From JAVBUY01 sp031552735 (GTDB lineage Bacteria; Bacillota; Clostridia; Christensenellales; Aristaeellaceae), in assembly GCA_031552735.1 (NCBI GenBank), contig JAVBMF010000003.1:1-64000 (forward strand): 64,000 bases of DNA, written 5' to 3'. A program made the position numbers and the translations under genes. Shown here piece by piece: positions 42,343 to 51,447 of the stretch (its first letter is position 1; every line of letters starts with the position of its first letter). The notes under the pieces were generated by a model. That model saw only the letters and a program-made list of their open reading frames with translations. It made no database searches and was not told where the DNA came from.

Positions 42343-42499
42343 TACTTTTTCACCCTGACACTGAAAAAAGATTCAGTATTCCATTGATATTTTGAAACTT
42401 AATATTATACGCATCAATTCTTAATGTTTGAACGCTGGAATCCTGTCAAAAAATTATCTATACTAAAGGCAGTATATCACCGCTTTATCAAGGAGTAGT

Positions 42500-43498
42500 A
42501 TGGCTTCAATTTTATTGCCGCAGCAGCCGTTCCCGCTGATCGTCTTTGATCTGGAGTGGAACCAGGGCTATGGAAAGCAGAATACCCGGCAGGACCCGCT
42601 GCCGCAGGAGATCGTCGAGATCGGCGCAGTGCGGATCAATGCGTCCTTCGAGATTGAGGACGAGCTGAGCCTGAGCGTGCGCCCGGTTGTGCATCGCACG
42701 CTGCATCACCACGTGCGCCGCATCACCGGCCTGCAAAATACCGCCATTCGCGATGGCCTGAGCTTTGTGGAGGCCTGCGCGCAGCTGATGCACTTTTGCG
42801 GCGATCAGTTCACGCTGTGCACCTGGGGCCCGGACGACTACCCGGTGCTGCAAAAGAACCTGTCTTTCTGGCAATTGCCAGTGCAGTGGGCGACCCAGCC
42901 GCTGGACATCCAGGCCGCGTTTGCCGCGCTGTCCCCCGACCGCCCGGGCCAGCAGATCGCGCTGTCTACCGCGATGGAAACTCTTTCTATCCCGCAGGAT
43001 AAACCCATGCACCGCGCGCTGCACGATGCCTATTACACCGCGCGCGTTTTTCAGGCGCTACAGCGGCAGGTATCGCCGTTGCCCGATAACGACCCTCGCC
43101 TGATCGCGCTGTGCAAGCGCTTTGCCAGTCAGGCGCTGCGCTATACCGCGCGCACCACAACCGTCCCCTCCACCTCGCGCAGCATTGGCGCCATGCTCCG
43201 CGCGGCGACACCGCCACTGCCCACCTGCCCGATCTGCCAGAGTGCGCTTTCCCCCGCGTCGGCTTGCATCCATGTCGGTCGATCCAATCATCTGGAGCAA
43301 TTGGCTGACTGCCCCACGCACGGCATGATTTGGATGCAGTTCGCGCTGCACTATAACGCCGAAGGATTTGTGCTTATCAAAACCAAAGCCATGCTCTGCG
43401 GAGAAGAGCAACAGGCGGCGTTCGAGGCGCGTTGCAAGCGTGTGAACGCCTCGCCACACGGCACCGTCACGGAAGGCTCTGTAGCCCTGCCGTACTAA
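42500..43498 (+). CDS. DEDDh 3'-5' exonuclease with C-terminal zinc-finger-like region
   Basis: A 332-residue protein. Residues 10-195 form a DnaQ/RNase-T-type exonuclease: FDLEWNQ (Asp-x-Glu), ITGLQN, TWGPDDYP and HRALHDAYYTARV (His and Asp). This resembles the KapD-like group that processes RNA or DNA 3' ends. The C-terminal 90 residues add CPICQSALSPASAC and CPTHGMIW, a likely Cys/His zinc site not normal for the core domain. AAGGAG precedes the ATG. Monocistronic. Confidence 0.85.
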   Translation: MASILLPQQPFPLIVFDLEWNQGYGKQNTRQDPLPQEIVEIGAVRINASFEIEDELSLSVRPVVHRTLHHHVRRITGLQNTAIRDGLSFVEACAQLMHFCGDQFTLCTWGPDDYPVLQKNLSFWQLPVQWATQPLDIQAAFAALSPDRPGQQIALSTAMETLSIPQDKPMHRALHDAYYTARVFQALQRQVSPLPDNDPRLIALCKRFASQALRYTARTTTVPSTSRSIGAMLRAATPPLPTCPICQSALSPASACIHVGRSNHLEQLADCPTHGMIWMQFALHYNAEGFVLIKTKAMLCGEEQQAAFEARCKRVNASPHGTVTEGSVALPY

Positions 43499-43511
43499 AA
43501 GCGTCCAACTT

Positions 43512-43532
43512 GCGAAGCGTATGCTTCGCTTT
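43512..43532 (+). terminator. Hairpin after the exonuclease gene
   Basis: A 7-bp stem, 43512-43518 with 43523-43529, loop gtat, then a short T run. A modest terminator. Confidence 0.5.
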
Positions 43533-43547
43533 GGCTTATTAAAAAAT

Positions 43548-43675
43548 TTCACGCTGTCCAAAAGGGTTCAGATGGGGGCGAAGCACAAGGCCATCCGACA
43601 GAGGCGTACACCGGTACGCCGACAAGGCGGCCGCCGGGCTGAACCCGCAGATGGGCCCTTTTCGGCAGCCTGTCC
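43548..43675 (+). ncRNA. Structured element, copy B1 (first of tandem pair)
   Basis: A 128-bp element related to copy A at 31762. Outer stem: 43553-43566 pairs with 43656-43669 (one C-C mismatch and one U-G pair). An 8-bp stem GGGTTCAG (43564-43571) with CTGAACCC (43639-43646) shares GGG with the outer stem. A hairpin GGCGTA-CACCGG-TACGCC, a GGCGGCCGCC hairpin and the block CGCAGATGGG follow. The stems differ in sequence from copy A but still pair. It does not encode a convincing protein. Confidence 0.55.
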
Positions 43676-43681
43676 AGTAAC

Positions 43682-43807
43682 TTCACGCTGTCCAAAAGGG
43701 TTCAGATGGGGGCGAAGCACAAGGCCGTCCGACAGAGGCGTACAAGGGTACGCCGACAAGGCGGCCGCCGGGCTGAACCCGCAGATGGGCCCTTTTCGGC
43801 AGCCTGT
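43682..43807 (+). ncRNA. Structured element, copy B2 (second of tandem pair)
   Basis: Nearly identical to B1 at an offset of 134 bp. The visible differences are a single base in the CCATCC/CCGTCC segment and two bases in the loop between GGCGTA and TACGCC (CACCGG becomes CAAGGG). All stem bases are kept. It ends just before the promoter of the LCP gene. Confidence 0.55.
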
Positions 43808-43811
43808 CGCG

Positions 43812-43840
43812 TTGACAGCGACTTTCGCCTGTGATACTGT
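43812..43840 (+). promoter_or_regulatory. Promoter of the LCP-family gene
   Basis: Consensus TTGACA (43812-43817), 17 bp, TACTGT (43835-43840), starting 4 bp after the second structured element. Confidence 0.65.
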
Positions 43841-43880
43841 GTGTGTATATGAGATCCTTTATCCCAAAGGAGGCCGCCGC

Positions 43881-44831
43881 ATGCTGCAAAAATTACGCGC
43901 CTGGCTCGCTCCCCTGGTCGCGCGCATCCGGGCATGGCTGCGCGTCGCATGGCTGCCGGAGAATCGCAAGCGCACCATTCGGCGCGCGCTGATGCTGCTG
44001 GGCGCGGCGCTGCTTGTCTGGCTGGCGCTGTGGCTGCTGGCACGCCCTATCGGCATGCGCCACTATCTGGTACTCGGACGGGACGGCTGGGGCATCCATC
44101 AAGATGACGGGCGCACCGACGCGATGGCGGTGATCACACTGGACTACACCGGCAATCGCGTGCTGTTTACTTCCTTTTTGCGCGATACAAAGATCAAACT
44201 GCCCCAGGGCGGCGAGAACCGCTTGAATACGCTGGCGCAGTACCATGGCGATCAAGCGCTCAAAGCCTATCTGGAGCAGCAGTATCATATCAAGATTTCC
44301 GGCGTGGTTTCGGCGAACTTCACCGCCATGGTCTATATTCTCGACGCGCTGGGCGGCGTGACCATCACCATCACCAAGCAGGAAGCCAACTATCTGCGCG
44401 AGCATGCCGGGGACTACCCCGGCTATGCCTTGCACGAGGGCGACTGCCTGCTCAACGGTGCGCAAGCGTTGGCGTATATGCGCTGCCGCATGCTCGACGA
44501 CGACGGCGGCCGCGTCAATCGCCAGTCCATGGTGGTGCAGGCGCTGATGAAAAGCCGGTTATCGGTGGGCAAGGTGCTGCGCGCGGTCAAGCAGCTTTCC
44601 GGCAGCTACGCGACCGACCTGTCCTTGGGCGAGCAGCTTTCGCTTGTACGCGACGCGTTCTCCCTGCGCCGCGCGGAACTGGTGCGCTTCCAGATCCCCG
44701 CGCCCAATACGTTCCGCTATGGCGGTGACTCCATGCTGGTCATCGACGAGGAAAAAAACCAGCAGCTCTATCAAAAGCTGCTGGATGACGCGATGACCGA
44801 GGAGGACTGGGCTTCGCTGACCCGCGAATAG
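43881..44831 (+). CDS. LytR-CpsA-Psr family glycopolymer transferase
   Basis: A 316-residue membrane-anchored protein. A basic N-terminus and one membrane segment (about residues 33-53) are followed by an extracytoplasmic LCP domain: DAMAVITLDYTGNRVLFTSFLRDTKI is split here by the usual strand break, then ENRLNTLAQYHG, DALGGVTI, LLNGAQALAYMRCR and NRQSMVVQALM. LCP proteins attach teichoic acids or capsules to peptidoglycan. AAAGGAGG precedes the ATG at 43881; the open frame continues upstream through the repeats but is not coding. It neighbours an LTA-synthase-type gene. Confidence 0.9.
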   Translation: MLQKLRAWLAPLVARIRAWLRVAWLPENRKRTIRRALMLLGAALLVWLALWLLARPIGMRHYLVLGRDGWGIHQDDGRTDAMAVITLDYTGNRVLFTSFLRDTKIKLPQGGENRLNTLAQYHGDQALKAYLEQQYHIKISGVVSANFTAMVYILDALGGVTITITKQEANYLREHAGDYPGYALHEGDCLLNGAQALAYMRCRMLDDDGGRVNRQSMVVQALMKSRLSVGKVLRAVKQLSGSYATDLSLGEQLSLVRDAFSLRRAELVRFQIPAPNTFRYGGDSMLVIDEEKNQQLYQKLLDDAMTEEDWASLTRE

Positions 44832-44832
44832 A

Positions 44833-47271
44833 CTATTGAAACAGCGCGTCCTGCTTGCCTTGCTTGTCAAACAGCAGGTTGTACTGCACCATTTGATATT
44901 GTTGCAGCGGCAGCGCGGTCTGGATTGCCTGCTGCGGCGCCCATACATGCCCACGCGCGTCACGCGCGCCCTGCGTGGTCAGCACCGGCCACAGGCTGCG
45001 CAACCCGGCCAGATATTGCTGATAGGGACTCATGGACAGCCCGGCAATCTCCAGCAGCATGCCGCCCAGATAATTGGGGCTGACCGATCCCAGCGCCTGC
45101 GCGGGCAGCGGCTGGTTGCTCCAGAACATGAACGGTACCTCGTAATAGCGCATCTGTTCAGCGATAGACCCGCCAGGTTTCCCCACCGCCTCGGCAAGCT
45201 TGGGCTGGTGGTCGCCAAAGAACAGGATTAGCGTGGGCTCCTGCCAAGTTTTTGCTTGTTCAAGCAACCCATAGATCGCCTCATCGCTCAGCCGCATCAG
45301 GGACAGATAGGTATCCAGTCCGCCACTGGGCACGCCGTCCGTTCGGCGCACGGCCAGTTCCATCTGCGATGGATCATCGGTATAGCCGCCATGATTCTGT
45401 ATCGTCACACAGTGTATAAACAGCTTGCTGCCCGCCGGTTTCTCGGCCACCAGCTTGCCCAGCTCCGCATACAGCGCGTCGTCGCGGTATACACCGCGCA
45501 CATGCGTGCTTTTGTCCTGCACATCCTGATTTTGCATATCCGCCACTGACAGAAAGCGATCAAACCCCATCAGCGGATAGACTGTCTCCCGGTTCCAGTT
45601 TTTCGCGTTGGCTGGATGTATGGCCACGGTTTGGTATCCCTGCGATTTAAGGCTATTGGCCAAAGAATACGCGTTGCGATTTCCAGGCAATATATACTGC
45701 ACATAGGCGGTGCTGTCGGTCGGCATGAACAGCGCGGAGTTGCCGGTCAGCACTTCAAATTCCGTGGTACAGGTGCCGCCGCCAATGACCGACACTTGCA
45801 GTGTGCCGTGCATGGTGCCTTGGCTGAGCGCGGTATAGCGCGGCAGCGCCGGTTGATTGGTCGCAAAGGGAAAAATTCTTTGCAGATCGGCGAAGCTCTC
45901 GTTCATGATCACAATGATGTTGCTGGGCGCTTGCTGCATCGTCGGCAGCGCCTGCTTGACAGGCGGTTGTCCTACGATTTCCGCCGCTTTTTCCGGCGCA
46001 TACCCCGGCGGCGGCGGCAAGATCAACTTGCGGGTGTTGTTCATGAACGCGGCGGTCACGCCCTGATTCTGGTAAAACAAGGTGGTGTCCCTGGTGCGGT
46101 CATTGTCTGTGCCGCCAAACACGCGGCCATCCCACATGACCCACACCGTACCGGCCAATACCCCCGTCGCCAGCAAAACGGCCAACAACCGGCGGCTAAT
46201 CCGCCACCAGCGTACCGCGGCGCACCAGCTGATCACACCATAGCCGATCCAGCCCACGATGCCGAGCGCCACCCGCGACGACCAGGTGAGTGCATATCCA
46301 CCCAAAACGTCGGCGGCGGTATAGGCAGAAAAAATATCCCACGGCACAAGCGGCGTGCCTTTGAACTGCATCTTGTATCGGCTGACCAGCGCCAGCACAA
46401 ACCACACCGCCGCCACAGAAATTTGCGCCAACCGGCTGCTGCCCAGCACGCCCATCAGCAGCCACATCATCGCCGCGTAGAGCAGCACCGCCAGCCAGCC
46501 GCCGATATGCGCAAACATGTCCGACTCCAGTTGGATGCCCTCGACGAGCGCCAGCAAAACAATCGGTGCGAGGATCATCCACGCCCAGCGCGCCGCCCTG
46601 CGTCCGCTCTCATTGGCAAAAAGAAGGAACAAAGCCAATAAAGCAAGCGCGGTCATCAGCATGGTCAGCACAACCAGATTGGTCACGCGCGTGCTCAAAA
46701 ATTGTCCGTAGAGGAAGATCACGCTGGCTTGCGGTTCTGTGCTCGCGGTCGGTTGCGGATACCCGGCCCCTTGAATCACCGCAAACCCCAGTTCGCCCGC
46801 CGCGTTCAGCAGCTCCACTGTCAGGGTATAGGCTTCGCCCACCCGCACCGGCTGACTCACCGCCAGGGTGTGTGTGGCCGCGCTGTACCACTGACCGGCT
46901 GGGATTTCTGTTTGCGCCAGCGCCTGTTGTGTGGCGTCGCACAGGGTCAGCCGCACCACGCCGTCGCTGGCTTGCGTTGTGACAGGCTTTACCTGCACCC
47001 CCACGCTGATCAGACGATCCATCAGCGCTTGAAAGGGAACGGTCAGCTTGCCGCCAACCGGTACCACCATGGTTCGGTCGTCAGACAGCGCATAGCTGTA
47101 TTCTATAGATTGATGGGTCAATGCGGGGATGCGCGTCGTTAGTGTGCGCAGCCCAAATATCGCCGCGCAAACCACGGCGATGCACAGGAAGATGAACAGG
47201 CTTCGTCCGCGCCGAAAAAAACCGCGCGAAGTTTCGTGCCGGATATCCATTTCATTATGGCGCTCTATCAT
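44833..47271 (-). CDS. LTA-synthase-family sulfatase-fold membrane enzyme
   Basis: An 812-residue membrane enzyme. Segment 1 (about residues 25-45) is followed by an extracytoplasmic beta-rich region of about 160 residues, then a cluster of about six membrane segments (about 205-400), and an extracellular sulfatase-fold domain (about 455-740). Catalytic features are IIVIMNESFAD (metal Glu), the Thr nucleophile in GGGTCTTEFEVLTG, TIQNHGGY and FFGDHQPK. It most likely transfers glycerol-phosphate from phosphatidylglycerol, as LtaS does. The extra domain after the first segment is unusual. Start at ATG 47271 with AAAGGGG upstream. Confidence 0.87.
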   Translation of the reverse strand: MIERHNEMDIRHETSRGFFRRGRSLFIFLCIAVVCAAIFGLRTLTTRIPALTHQSIEYSYALSDDRTMVVPVGGKLTVPFQALMDRLISVGVQVKPVTTQASDGVVRLTLCDATQQALAQTEIPAGQWYSAATHTLAVSQPVRVGEAYTLTVELLNAAGELGFAVIQGAGYPQPTASTEPQASVIFLYGQFLSTRVTNLVVLTMLMTALALLALFLLFANESGRRAARWAWMILAPIVLLALVEGIQLESDMFAHIGGWLAVLLYAAMMWLLMGVLGSSRLAQISVAAVWFVLALVSRYKMQFKGTPLVPWDIFSAYTAADVLGGYALTWSSRVALGIVGWIGYGVISWCAAVRWWRISRRLLAVLLATGVLAGTVWVMWDGRVFGGTDNDRTRDTTLFYQNQGVTAAFMNNTRKLILPPPPGYAPEKAAEIVGQPPVKQALPTMQQAPSNIIVIMNESFADLQRIFPFATNQPALPRYTALSQGTMHGTLQVSVIGGGTCTTEFEVLTGNSALFMPTDSTAYVQYILPGNRNAYSLANSLKSQGYQTVAIHPANAKNWNRETVYPLMGFDRFLSVADMQNQDVQDKSTHVRGVYRDDALYAELGKLVAEKPAGSKLFIHCVTIQNHGGYTDDPSQMELAVRRTDGVPSGGLDTYLSLMRLSDEAIYGLLEQAKTWQEPTLILFFGDHQPKLAEAVGKPGGSIAEQMRYYEVPFMFWSNQPLPAQALGSVSPNYLGGMLLEIAGLSMSPYQQYLAGLRSLWPVLTTQGARDARGHVWAPQQAIQTALPLQQYQMVQYNLLFDKQGKQDALFQ

Positions 47272-47302
47272 CGTTCGGCCCCTTTGTATGCACATTTACG
47301 CT

Positions 47303-47331
47303 ATTATATCACAAGCCGCATGACTTGTCCC
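47303..47331 (-). promoter_or_regulatory. Promoter of the LTA-synthase-like gene
   Basis: Minus-strand GGGACA (47326-47331), 17 bp, consensus TATAAT (47303-47308). Confidence 0.55.
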
Positions 47332-47341
47332 GACCCTTACA

Positions 47342-47371
47342 TTGACACGACAAAGCGCGCTATGGTATGGT
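47342..47371 (+). promoter_or_regulatory. Promoter of the glycosyltransferase gene
   Basis: TTGACA (47342-47347), 18 bp, TATGGT (47366-47371), divergent from the LTA-synthase promoter. Confidence 0.55.
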
Positions 47372-47408
47372 TGCATTATTCACTGCCCGTATGAAAAGGA
47401 GATCCACC

Positions 47409-48590
47409 ATGCGTATCGGCTTATTCACCGATTCCTATTGGCCGGAAATCAACGGCGTCGCCACCTCGGTGCTGACCATGTTCCATCAACTAACCGCACT
47501 GGGGCATGAGGTGCATGTGTTCGCGCCGGGCACAAAGGCCACCCCGCGCGAAAAGAACGTACACATCATCGCCAGCACGCCGCTGATCTTTCTAAAGGAT
47601 CGGCGCAGCATGATGCTCGATCCCATGCTGATTCGCCGCGTAAATCGTTATCGCTTTGACATCATCCACACGCACAGCGAGTATCTGGTGGGCATGCTGG
47701 GGCGATTGGCCGCCAAGATGCAGCACTGCACCTGCCTGCACACCTATCACACCGCGTGGGAGGACTACACCTACTACGTCACGCACGGCGTTGCGGACGC
47801 GCAGGCGCGCAAGCTGGCCGGGAAAGTCAGCGCGGTGTGGTGCAATCACTGCGATCAGATCATCGCGCCGACCGCCAAGATTGAGGACAAGCTACGCGCG
47901 TATGGTGTGCGCACACCGATCGACGTCATTCCCACCGGGCTGGACATTGCCCGGTTTGCGCCGTCGCTGCATACCGTGGCGCAGCGGCAAGCCTGTCGCA
48001 AGGATTGCGGTGTGCCCGATGGCAGCCGCGTCATCCTCTATATTGGCCGCATCGCCAAGGAGAAGAATCTGGAGGTCGTACTCAAAGCCATGCCCGAGGT
48101 ATTCCAGGCGAAGCCCAACGCCGTACTGGTGCTCATCGGCGAAGGGCCGTGGATCGACAAGCTGAAAAAGCTGGCCGCGACGCTGGGCATCGCCGATCGC
48201 GTGCTGTTCCCCGGCCCGCGCCCATGGACCGATATCGACCAATTCTACGCGATGGGCGATGTATTCGTCAACGCGTCCACATCCGAAACGCAGGGATTAA
48301 CCTACATCGAGGCGATGGCCAGCGGGCTGTGCATTGTTGCGCAGGACGACCCCTGCCTGACCGGCGTCATCGAGCACGGCAAAAACGGCCTGCTGTTCAC
48401 CGAGCCTGCGGGCATCGCCCCGGCGCTGCTCACCGCGCTAACCTCCGACGGCCACGCGCTGGGGCAAGCCGCCGAGCACACCGCGCAGCAATACTCGCAG
48501 GAAACCTTTGCCCGCCGCATACTGGAGCTCTACCAGCGCACGCTGTTCCGCATGACCGGCACGCGCAATCTGCGGCGCTACCGCTATTGA
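47409..48590 (+). CDS. GT4 glycosyltransferase, probable diacylglycerol glucosyltransferase
   Basis: A 393-residue GT-B glycosyltransferase. The N-terminus RIGLFTDSYWPEINGVATSV and HTHSEYLVGMLG are typical of bacterial 1,2-diacylglycerol 3-glucosyltransferases. The donor domain shows LYIGRIAKEKNLE, GEGPW and ETQGLTYIEAMASG (the E-x7-E motif). Such enzymes make the glycolipid anchor of lipoteichoic acid, which fits the LTA-synthase-like and LCP genes beside it. AAAGGAGA precedes the ATG. Confidence 0.87.
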   Translation: MRIGLFTDSYWPEINGVATSVLTMFHQLTALGHEVHVFAPGTKATPREKNVHIIASTPLIFLKDRRSMMLDPMLIRRVNRYRFDIIHTHSEYLVGMLGRLAAKMQHCTCLHTYHTAWEDYTYYVTHGVADAQARKLAGKVSAVWCNHCDQIIAPTAKIEDKLRAYGVRTPIDVIPTGLDIARFAPSLHTVAQRQACRKDCGVPDGSRVILYIGRIAKEKNLEVVLKAMPEVFQAKPNAVLVLIGEGPWIDKLKKLAATLGIADRVLFPGPRPWTDIDQFYAMGDVFVNASTSETQGLTYIEAMASGLCIVAQDDPCLTGVIEHGKNGLLFTEPAGIAPALLTALTSDGHALGQAAEHTAQQYSQETFARRILELYQRTLFRMTGTRNLRRYRY

Positions 48591-48772
48591 CCGCGCCGCG
48601 CTTTCCACGCGCGCCATTCCCCGACGCCGTTTGGGCATGACGGACAATACTGATCCTCGTTCGGTTTCCCGCATATCTCGCTGATCTTATCCGCGAGCTA
48701 TTGCACGAAATCAAACGAGGATTCGTGTATTTTTGCTGCCGCCCACCGGCGGCGAGGAATTTTTGTTTTCCC
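48591..48772. other. Intergenic, no gene seen
   Basis: Between the glycosyltransferase and the SH3 protein I see no gene. A 6-bp GC hairpin (48738-48743 with 48748-48753) followed after 6 nt by TTTTTG may end the plus-strand transcript. Confidence 0.4.
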
Positions 48773-49537
48773 TTATTTTAGCGTCACAAAGCCGCTTTGC
48801 ACGTAGGCTATCTTGCCTTCCCACTCGGTGCGCCACCACGGCCCCTCGCGCGACAGCAGTTTGATCGGCGTATCTTTGGGCAGCGAGGTCATGCGCGTTT
48901 CCTTCTTGGTATTCTTGTCGCTGAACAGATCGCACCGCTTGCTGGCCACGCCGTCTAACGCCGGTTCCAGCGCCATATTCAGGTAATTGGCGGAGATATA
49001 GGCAAACCCGCTGGCGCTCTCGGCATATTCGATCATCGCGAACGCCTTTTCAAAGCCCAGCACATTGACCGGATCGCCTATCTTGAGCATGCTCAGTTTG
49101 GTGCCTTGCAGCGTCGCGGTGGCCAGCACCGGCGTCGCCTTGCCTTCGATGGTGCCGGTGGCGGGCAGCAGCGCATCCTGTGCCGAGCTATAGGTAAAGG
49201 TGATCCGGGACGAAATCTGCCGCGCGCGCGCGTTCTGCGCGATCAGGCGGAAGGCATAACTCTTGCCGTTTTCCATGCCGATGCGCTCATAGATCGGTTT
49301 GTCGCTGTCGGGCATGGTGCTCCAGTTTTTGTCGTCCAATATTTGCCATCTATATTCGGTGTCGTCCGGTGCCGCGCGCATGATGGCAATCAGGCGCACG
49401 CCGCCATCCACCGGCATCATCTTGATCGTATCAATGGCCGGGCGCGTCGCCTTGGCCGCGCTTGCGCTGATCGCGATTGCACACAGCGCCCCCATACATA
49501 AAAGCAGACACAGCAGCTTGGCGCCACGATGCTTCAT
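48773..49537 (-). CDS. Exported protein with SH3-like domains
   Basis: A 254-residue exported protein. A signal peptide (about residues 7-28) ends in ASA. The middle has a fibronectin/Ig-like stretch (YRWQILDDKNWS, SYAFRLIAQN), then two SH3b-like units: about 135-185, and a C-terminal one with PKDTPIKLLSREGPWWRTEWEGKIAYV trimmed by the stop at FVTLK. Such domains bind wall polymers or proteins. It follows the CstA-like gene by 34 bp, behind GGGGAG, so the two are likely co-transcribed. Confidence 0.75.
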   Translation of the reverse strand: MKHRGAKLLCLLLCMGALCAIAISASAAKATRPAIDTIKMMPVDGGVRLIAIMRAAPDDTEYRWQILDDKNWSTMPDSDKPIYERIGMENGKSYAFRLIAQNARARQISSRITFTYSSAQDALLPATGTIEGKATPVLATATLQGTKLSMLKIGDPVNVLGFEKAFAMIEYAESASGFAYISANYLNMALEPALDGVASKRCDLFSDKNTKKETRMTSLPKDTPIKLLSREGPWWRTEWEGKIAYVQSGFVTLK

Positions 49538-49571
49538 TGCTGCTCCCCCTTTCCCATTCGGCCGCCCACCC

Positions 49572-51224
49572 TTACGCGACATGGTTCCACACAACCACCG
49601 CCACCGCGCCCAGCGCCAGCAGCAGCATAATCAGCGCGGGCAAGATCAGCCATGCGCGCGGCCGCTTGGCACGGCGCAGCCAGCCGGTCACAGTCAGCAG
49701 CAGCGCGCCGCACAGCCCGAGCGACAGCATCCCCGCATAGGGCCATAGCCCCCAGTAGTCGGCATCCATCACCAGCAGGAACGCGCCCGCCAAGGTGACC
49801 AGTGCGGCCAACAGCCGCTCCGGCGCGAACAAGCCGCCGGGCACTGTGTCCGACGCAAACTCATCATACAGCAGCGAGCACGCCAACCGCGTCGCCATAT
49901 CCAGCGCGCCCATCGCGCAGCCAACGCACACCAGCATCACCCACTGGGTCGCCCACGCGTACGGCAGGCCGGTTTGCGCCATCATCGCCGCCACCGCGCC
50001 CATGACCTCGCGCGGGCCGGAGAACGCGCCGACCGCGCCAACGGCCTGCTGGCGACAGGCCACCGCGCCAACTGTAAACACCACGCCCACAAAGGCGGCG
50101 ATCAGCGTGCCGCCCAGCGCCACCGGCACGGTCTGCCGCTCACTGCGAATGTAGCGTGTATTGCGCTTGACCGACGACAGCGCGGTCAGCAGATTCGCGC
50201 CCCCGGCCAGCATCGCGGTGCACAGGATGGGCAGCATCATCGGCGTGGTGCTGGTCGTCCAGCCCGCAAACACGGGCTCGGGCATCGCGCGCGGCCCCAT
50301 CAGCGCGCCGACCGCTGCCACCACCGACATGCCCAGCGCAAACACGCCAGTCAGCATGTCGCGCGGGTGGCTTAGCTTGCGCGCGGGCACGAACAGCATC
50401 CACGCGGCATACGCAAACAGCAGAATCATCCACTGACCGCGCGGCAGGGTGATCACCGCGACGCCCGACGACCACAGAAGATAATAGCCGAACAAAAACA
50501 AAATCACCAGCAGCCATGGCAGCGCGCGTCGGCGCTCGTCAATGACCAGCCGTCCAAACAGCAGCGCCAGCAGCAGTACCGCCACCGTGGCGGCGGCAAC
50601 CTCCGCACGGCGGGTGGATTCCCACGCGCTGTCTTGCTGCGCTGTTTCGTATGCCTGGGCATCGACAAACGGCATGATATCCAGTTGCAGTCCCTCGGTG
50701 CGCGCCTTGTCCAGCGCCGCCTCATAACCCGCAGAATCGGTCACAAAGTCCTTGGGCTGCATCTTCTGCACGCTGCCGTCCAGCCCGGTAGCGGCGGTAT
50801 CCGCCAGCACAGCGATGGTCACCACGCACAGCGCCCATGCCAGCACCGCCAGCACACGCTTGCCCCACCCGCTTTTTTCGGGCATCAGGCTGGTGATATT
50901 CTTTTCGCCACGGCGCACGGCCAGCCACAGCAGCGCCACCTGCACCGGCGCGGCCAGCAGCATCGCGCCGCCAACAATCCAAATGAGTGTGGGCATCGCG
51001 CCGAATTGAAGCGCGATGGTATATCCAAAGAGCGGTGCGGCGCCGATCATCAGTGCCGCTTGGCCGATGGTCAGCACCCAGGTATCCACCCCACGCAGCT
51101 TATCCTTCACGCGGGTCCGATGCGGATCAATGCCCAATAGCCCGGGCAGCAGACCCTTCCACAGCGCGTACCAAAGGAGAAGCAACGTGACCGCACCCGC
51201 CAATATCATGCCGGTATCCAGCAT
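49572..51224 (-). CDS. Divergent CstA-like membrane protein
   Basis: A 550-residue protein with about 13-14 hydrophobic segments. The N-terminal part (TIALQFGAMPTLIWIVGGAM after APLFGY) and the central TPMMLPILCTAMLAGGANLL plus ALGGTLIAAFVGV align by eye with the carbon-starvation protein CstA family of peptide/pyruvate transporters, but several conserved glycine motifs are altered. A loop of about 50 residues near 135-190 is extracytoplasmic or cytosolic. Transport is inferred, the substrate unknown. ATG at 51224 follows GGGGGAAGG; the frame extends 16 codons further without a site. Confidence 0.65.
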   Translation of the reverse strand: MLDTGMILAGAVTLLLLWYALWKGLLPGLLGIDPHRTRVKDKLRGVDTWVLTIGQAALMIGAAPLFGYTIALQFGAMPTLIWIVGGAMLLAAPVQVALLWLAVRRGEKNITSLMPEKSGWGKRVLAVLAWALCVVTIAVLADTAATGLDGSVQKMQPKDFVTDSAGYEAALDKARTEGLQLDIMPFVDAQAYETAQQDSAWESTRRAEVAAATVAVLLLALLFGRLVIDERRRALPWLLVILFLFGYYLLWSSGVAVITLPRGQWMILLFAYAAWMLFVPARKLSHPRDMLTGVFALGMSVVAAVGALMGPRAMPEPVFAGWTTSTTPMMLPILCTAMLAGGANLLTALSSVKRNTRYIRSERQTVPVALGGTLIAAFVGVVFTVGAVACRQQAVGAVGAFSGPREVMGAVAAMMAQTGLPYAWATQWVMLVCVGCAMGALDMATRLACSLLYDEFASDTVPGGLFAPERLLAALVTLAGAFLLVMDADYWGLWPYAGMLSLGLCGALLLTVTGWLRRAKRPRAWLILPALIMLLLALGAVAVVVWNHVA

Positions 51225-51369
51225 GCGCCTTCCCCCTCTCCTCGCGTTTGAGCACCCGGAATGATTGCACAAATCCAGATAGTAACATTATACAGTCCGG
51301 GTTTTCCTGCGTCAACTAAAAGCGTGTGGTATTCCGCCATGTTTCGACGTATGTTTCGACAATATTTGG

Positions 51370-51397
51370 TTGCAGCGCCGGAAAATTATGTTATACT
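51370..51397 (+). promoter_or_regulatory. Promoter of the histidine kinase gene
   Basis: TTGCAG (51370-51375), 16 bp, TATACT (51392-51397) in the divergent gap between the CstA-like gene and the kinase. Confidence 0.5.
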
Positions 51398-51447
51398 GTT
51401 AGACAGGGATTTTTTCGACGTATACAAAAGACAGAGGGGGCATGCGC

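Noticed and set aside
43548..43807. CRISPR-like direct repeat
   Set aside because: There are only two units of about 126 bp with an 8-11 bp gap, not short repeats with unique spacers.
43521..43880. Upstream extension of the LCP frame through the repeats
   Set aside because: It would translate the structured elements into a duplicated basic peptide; the ATG at 43881 with AAAGGAGG explains the gene.
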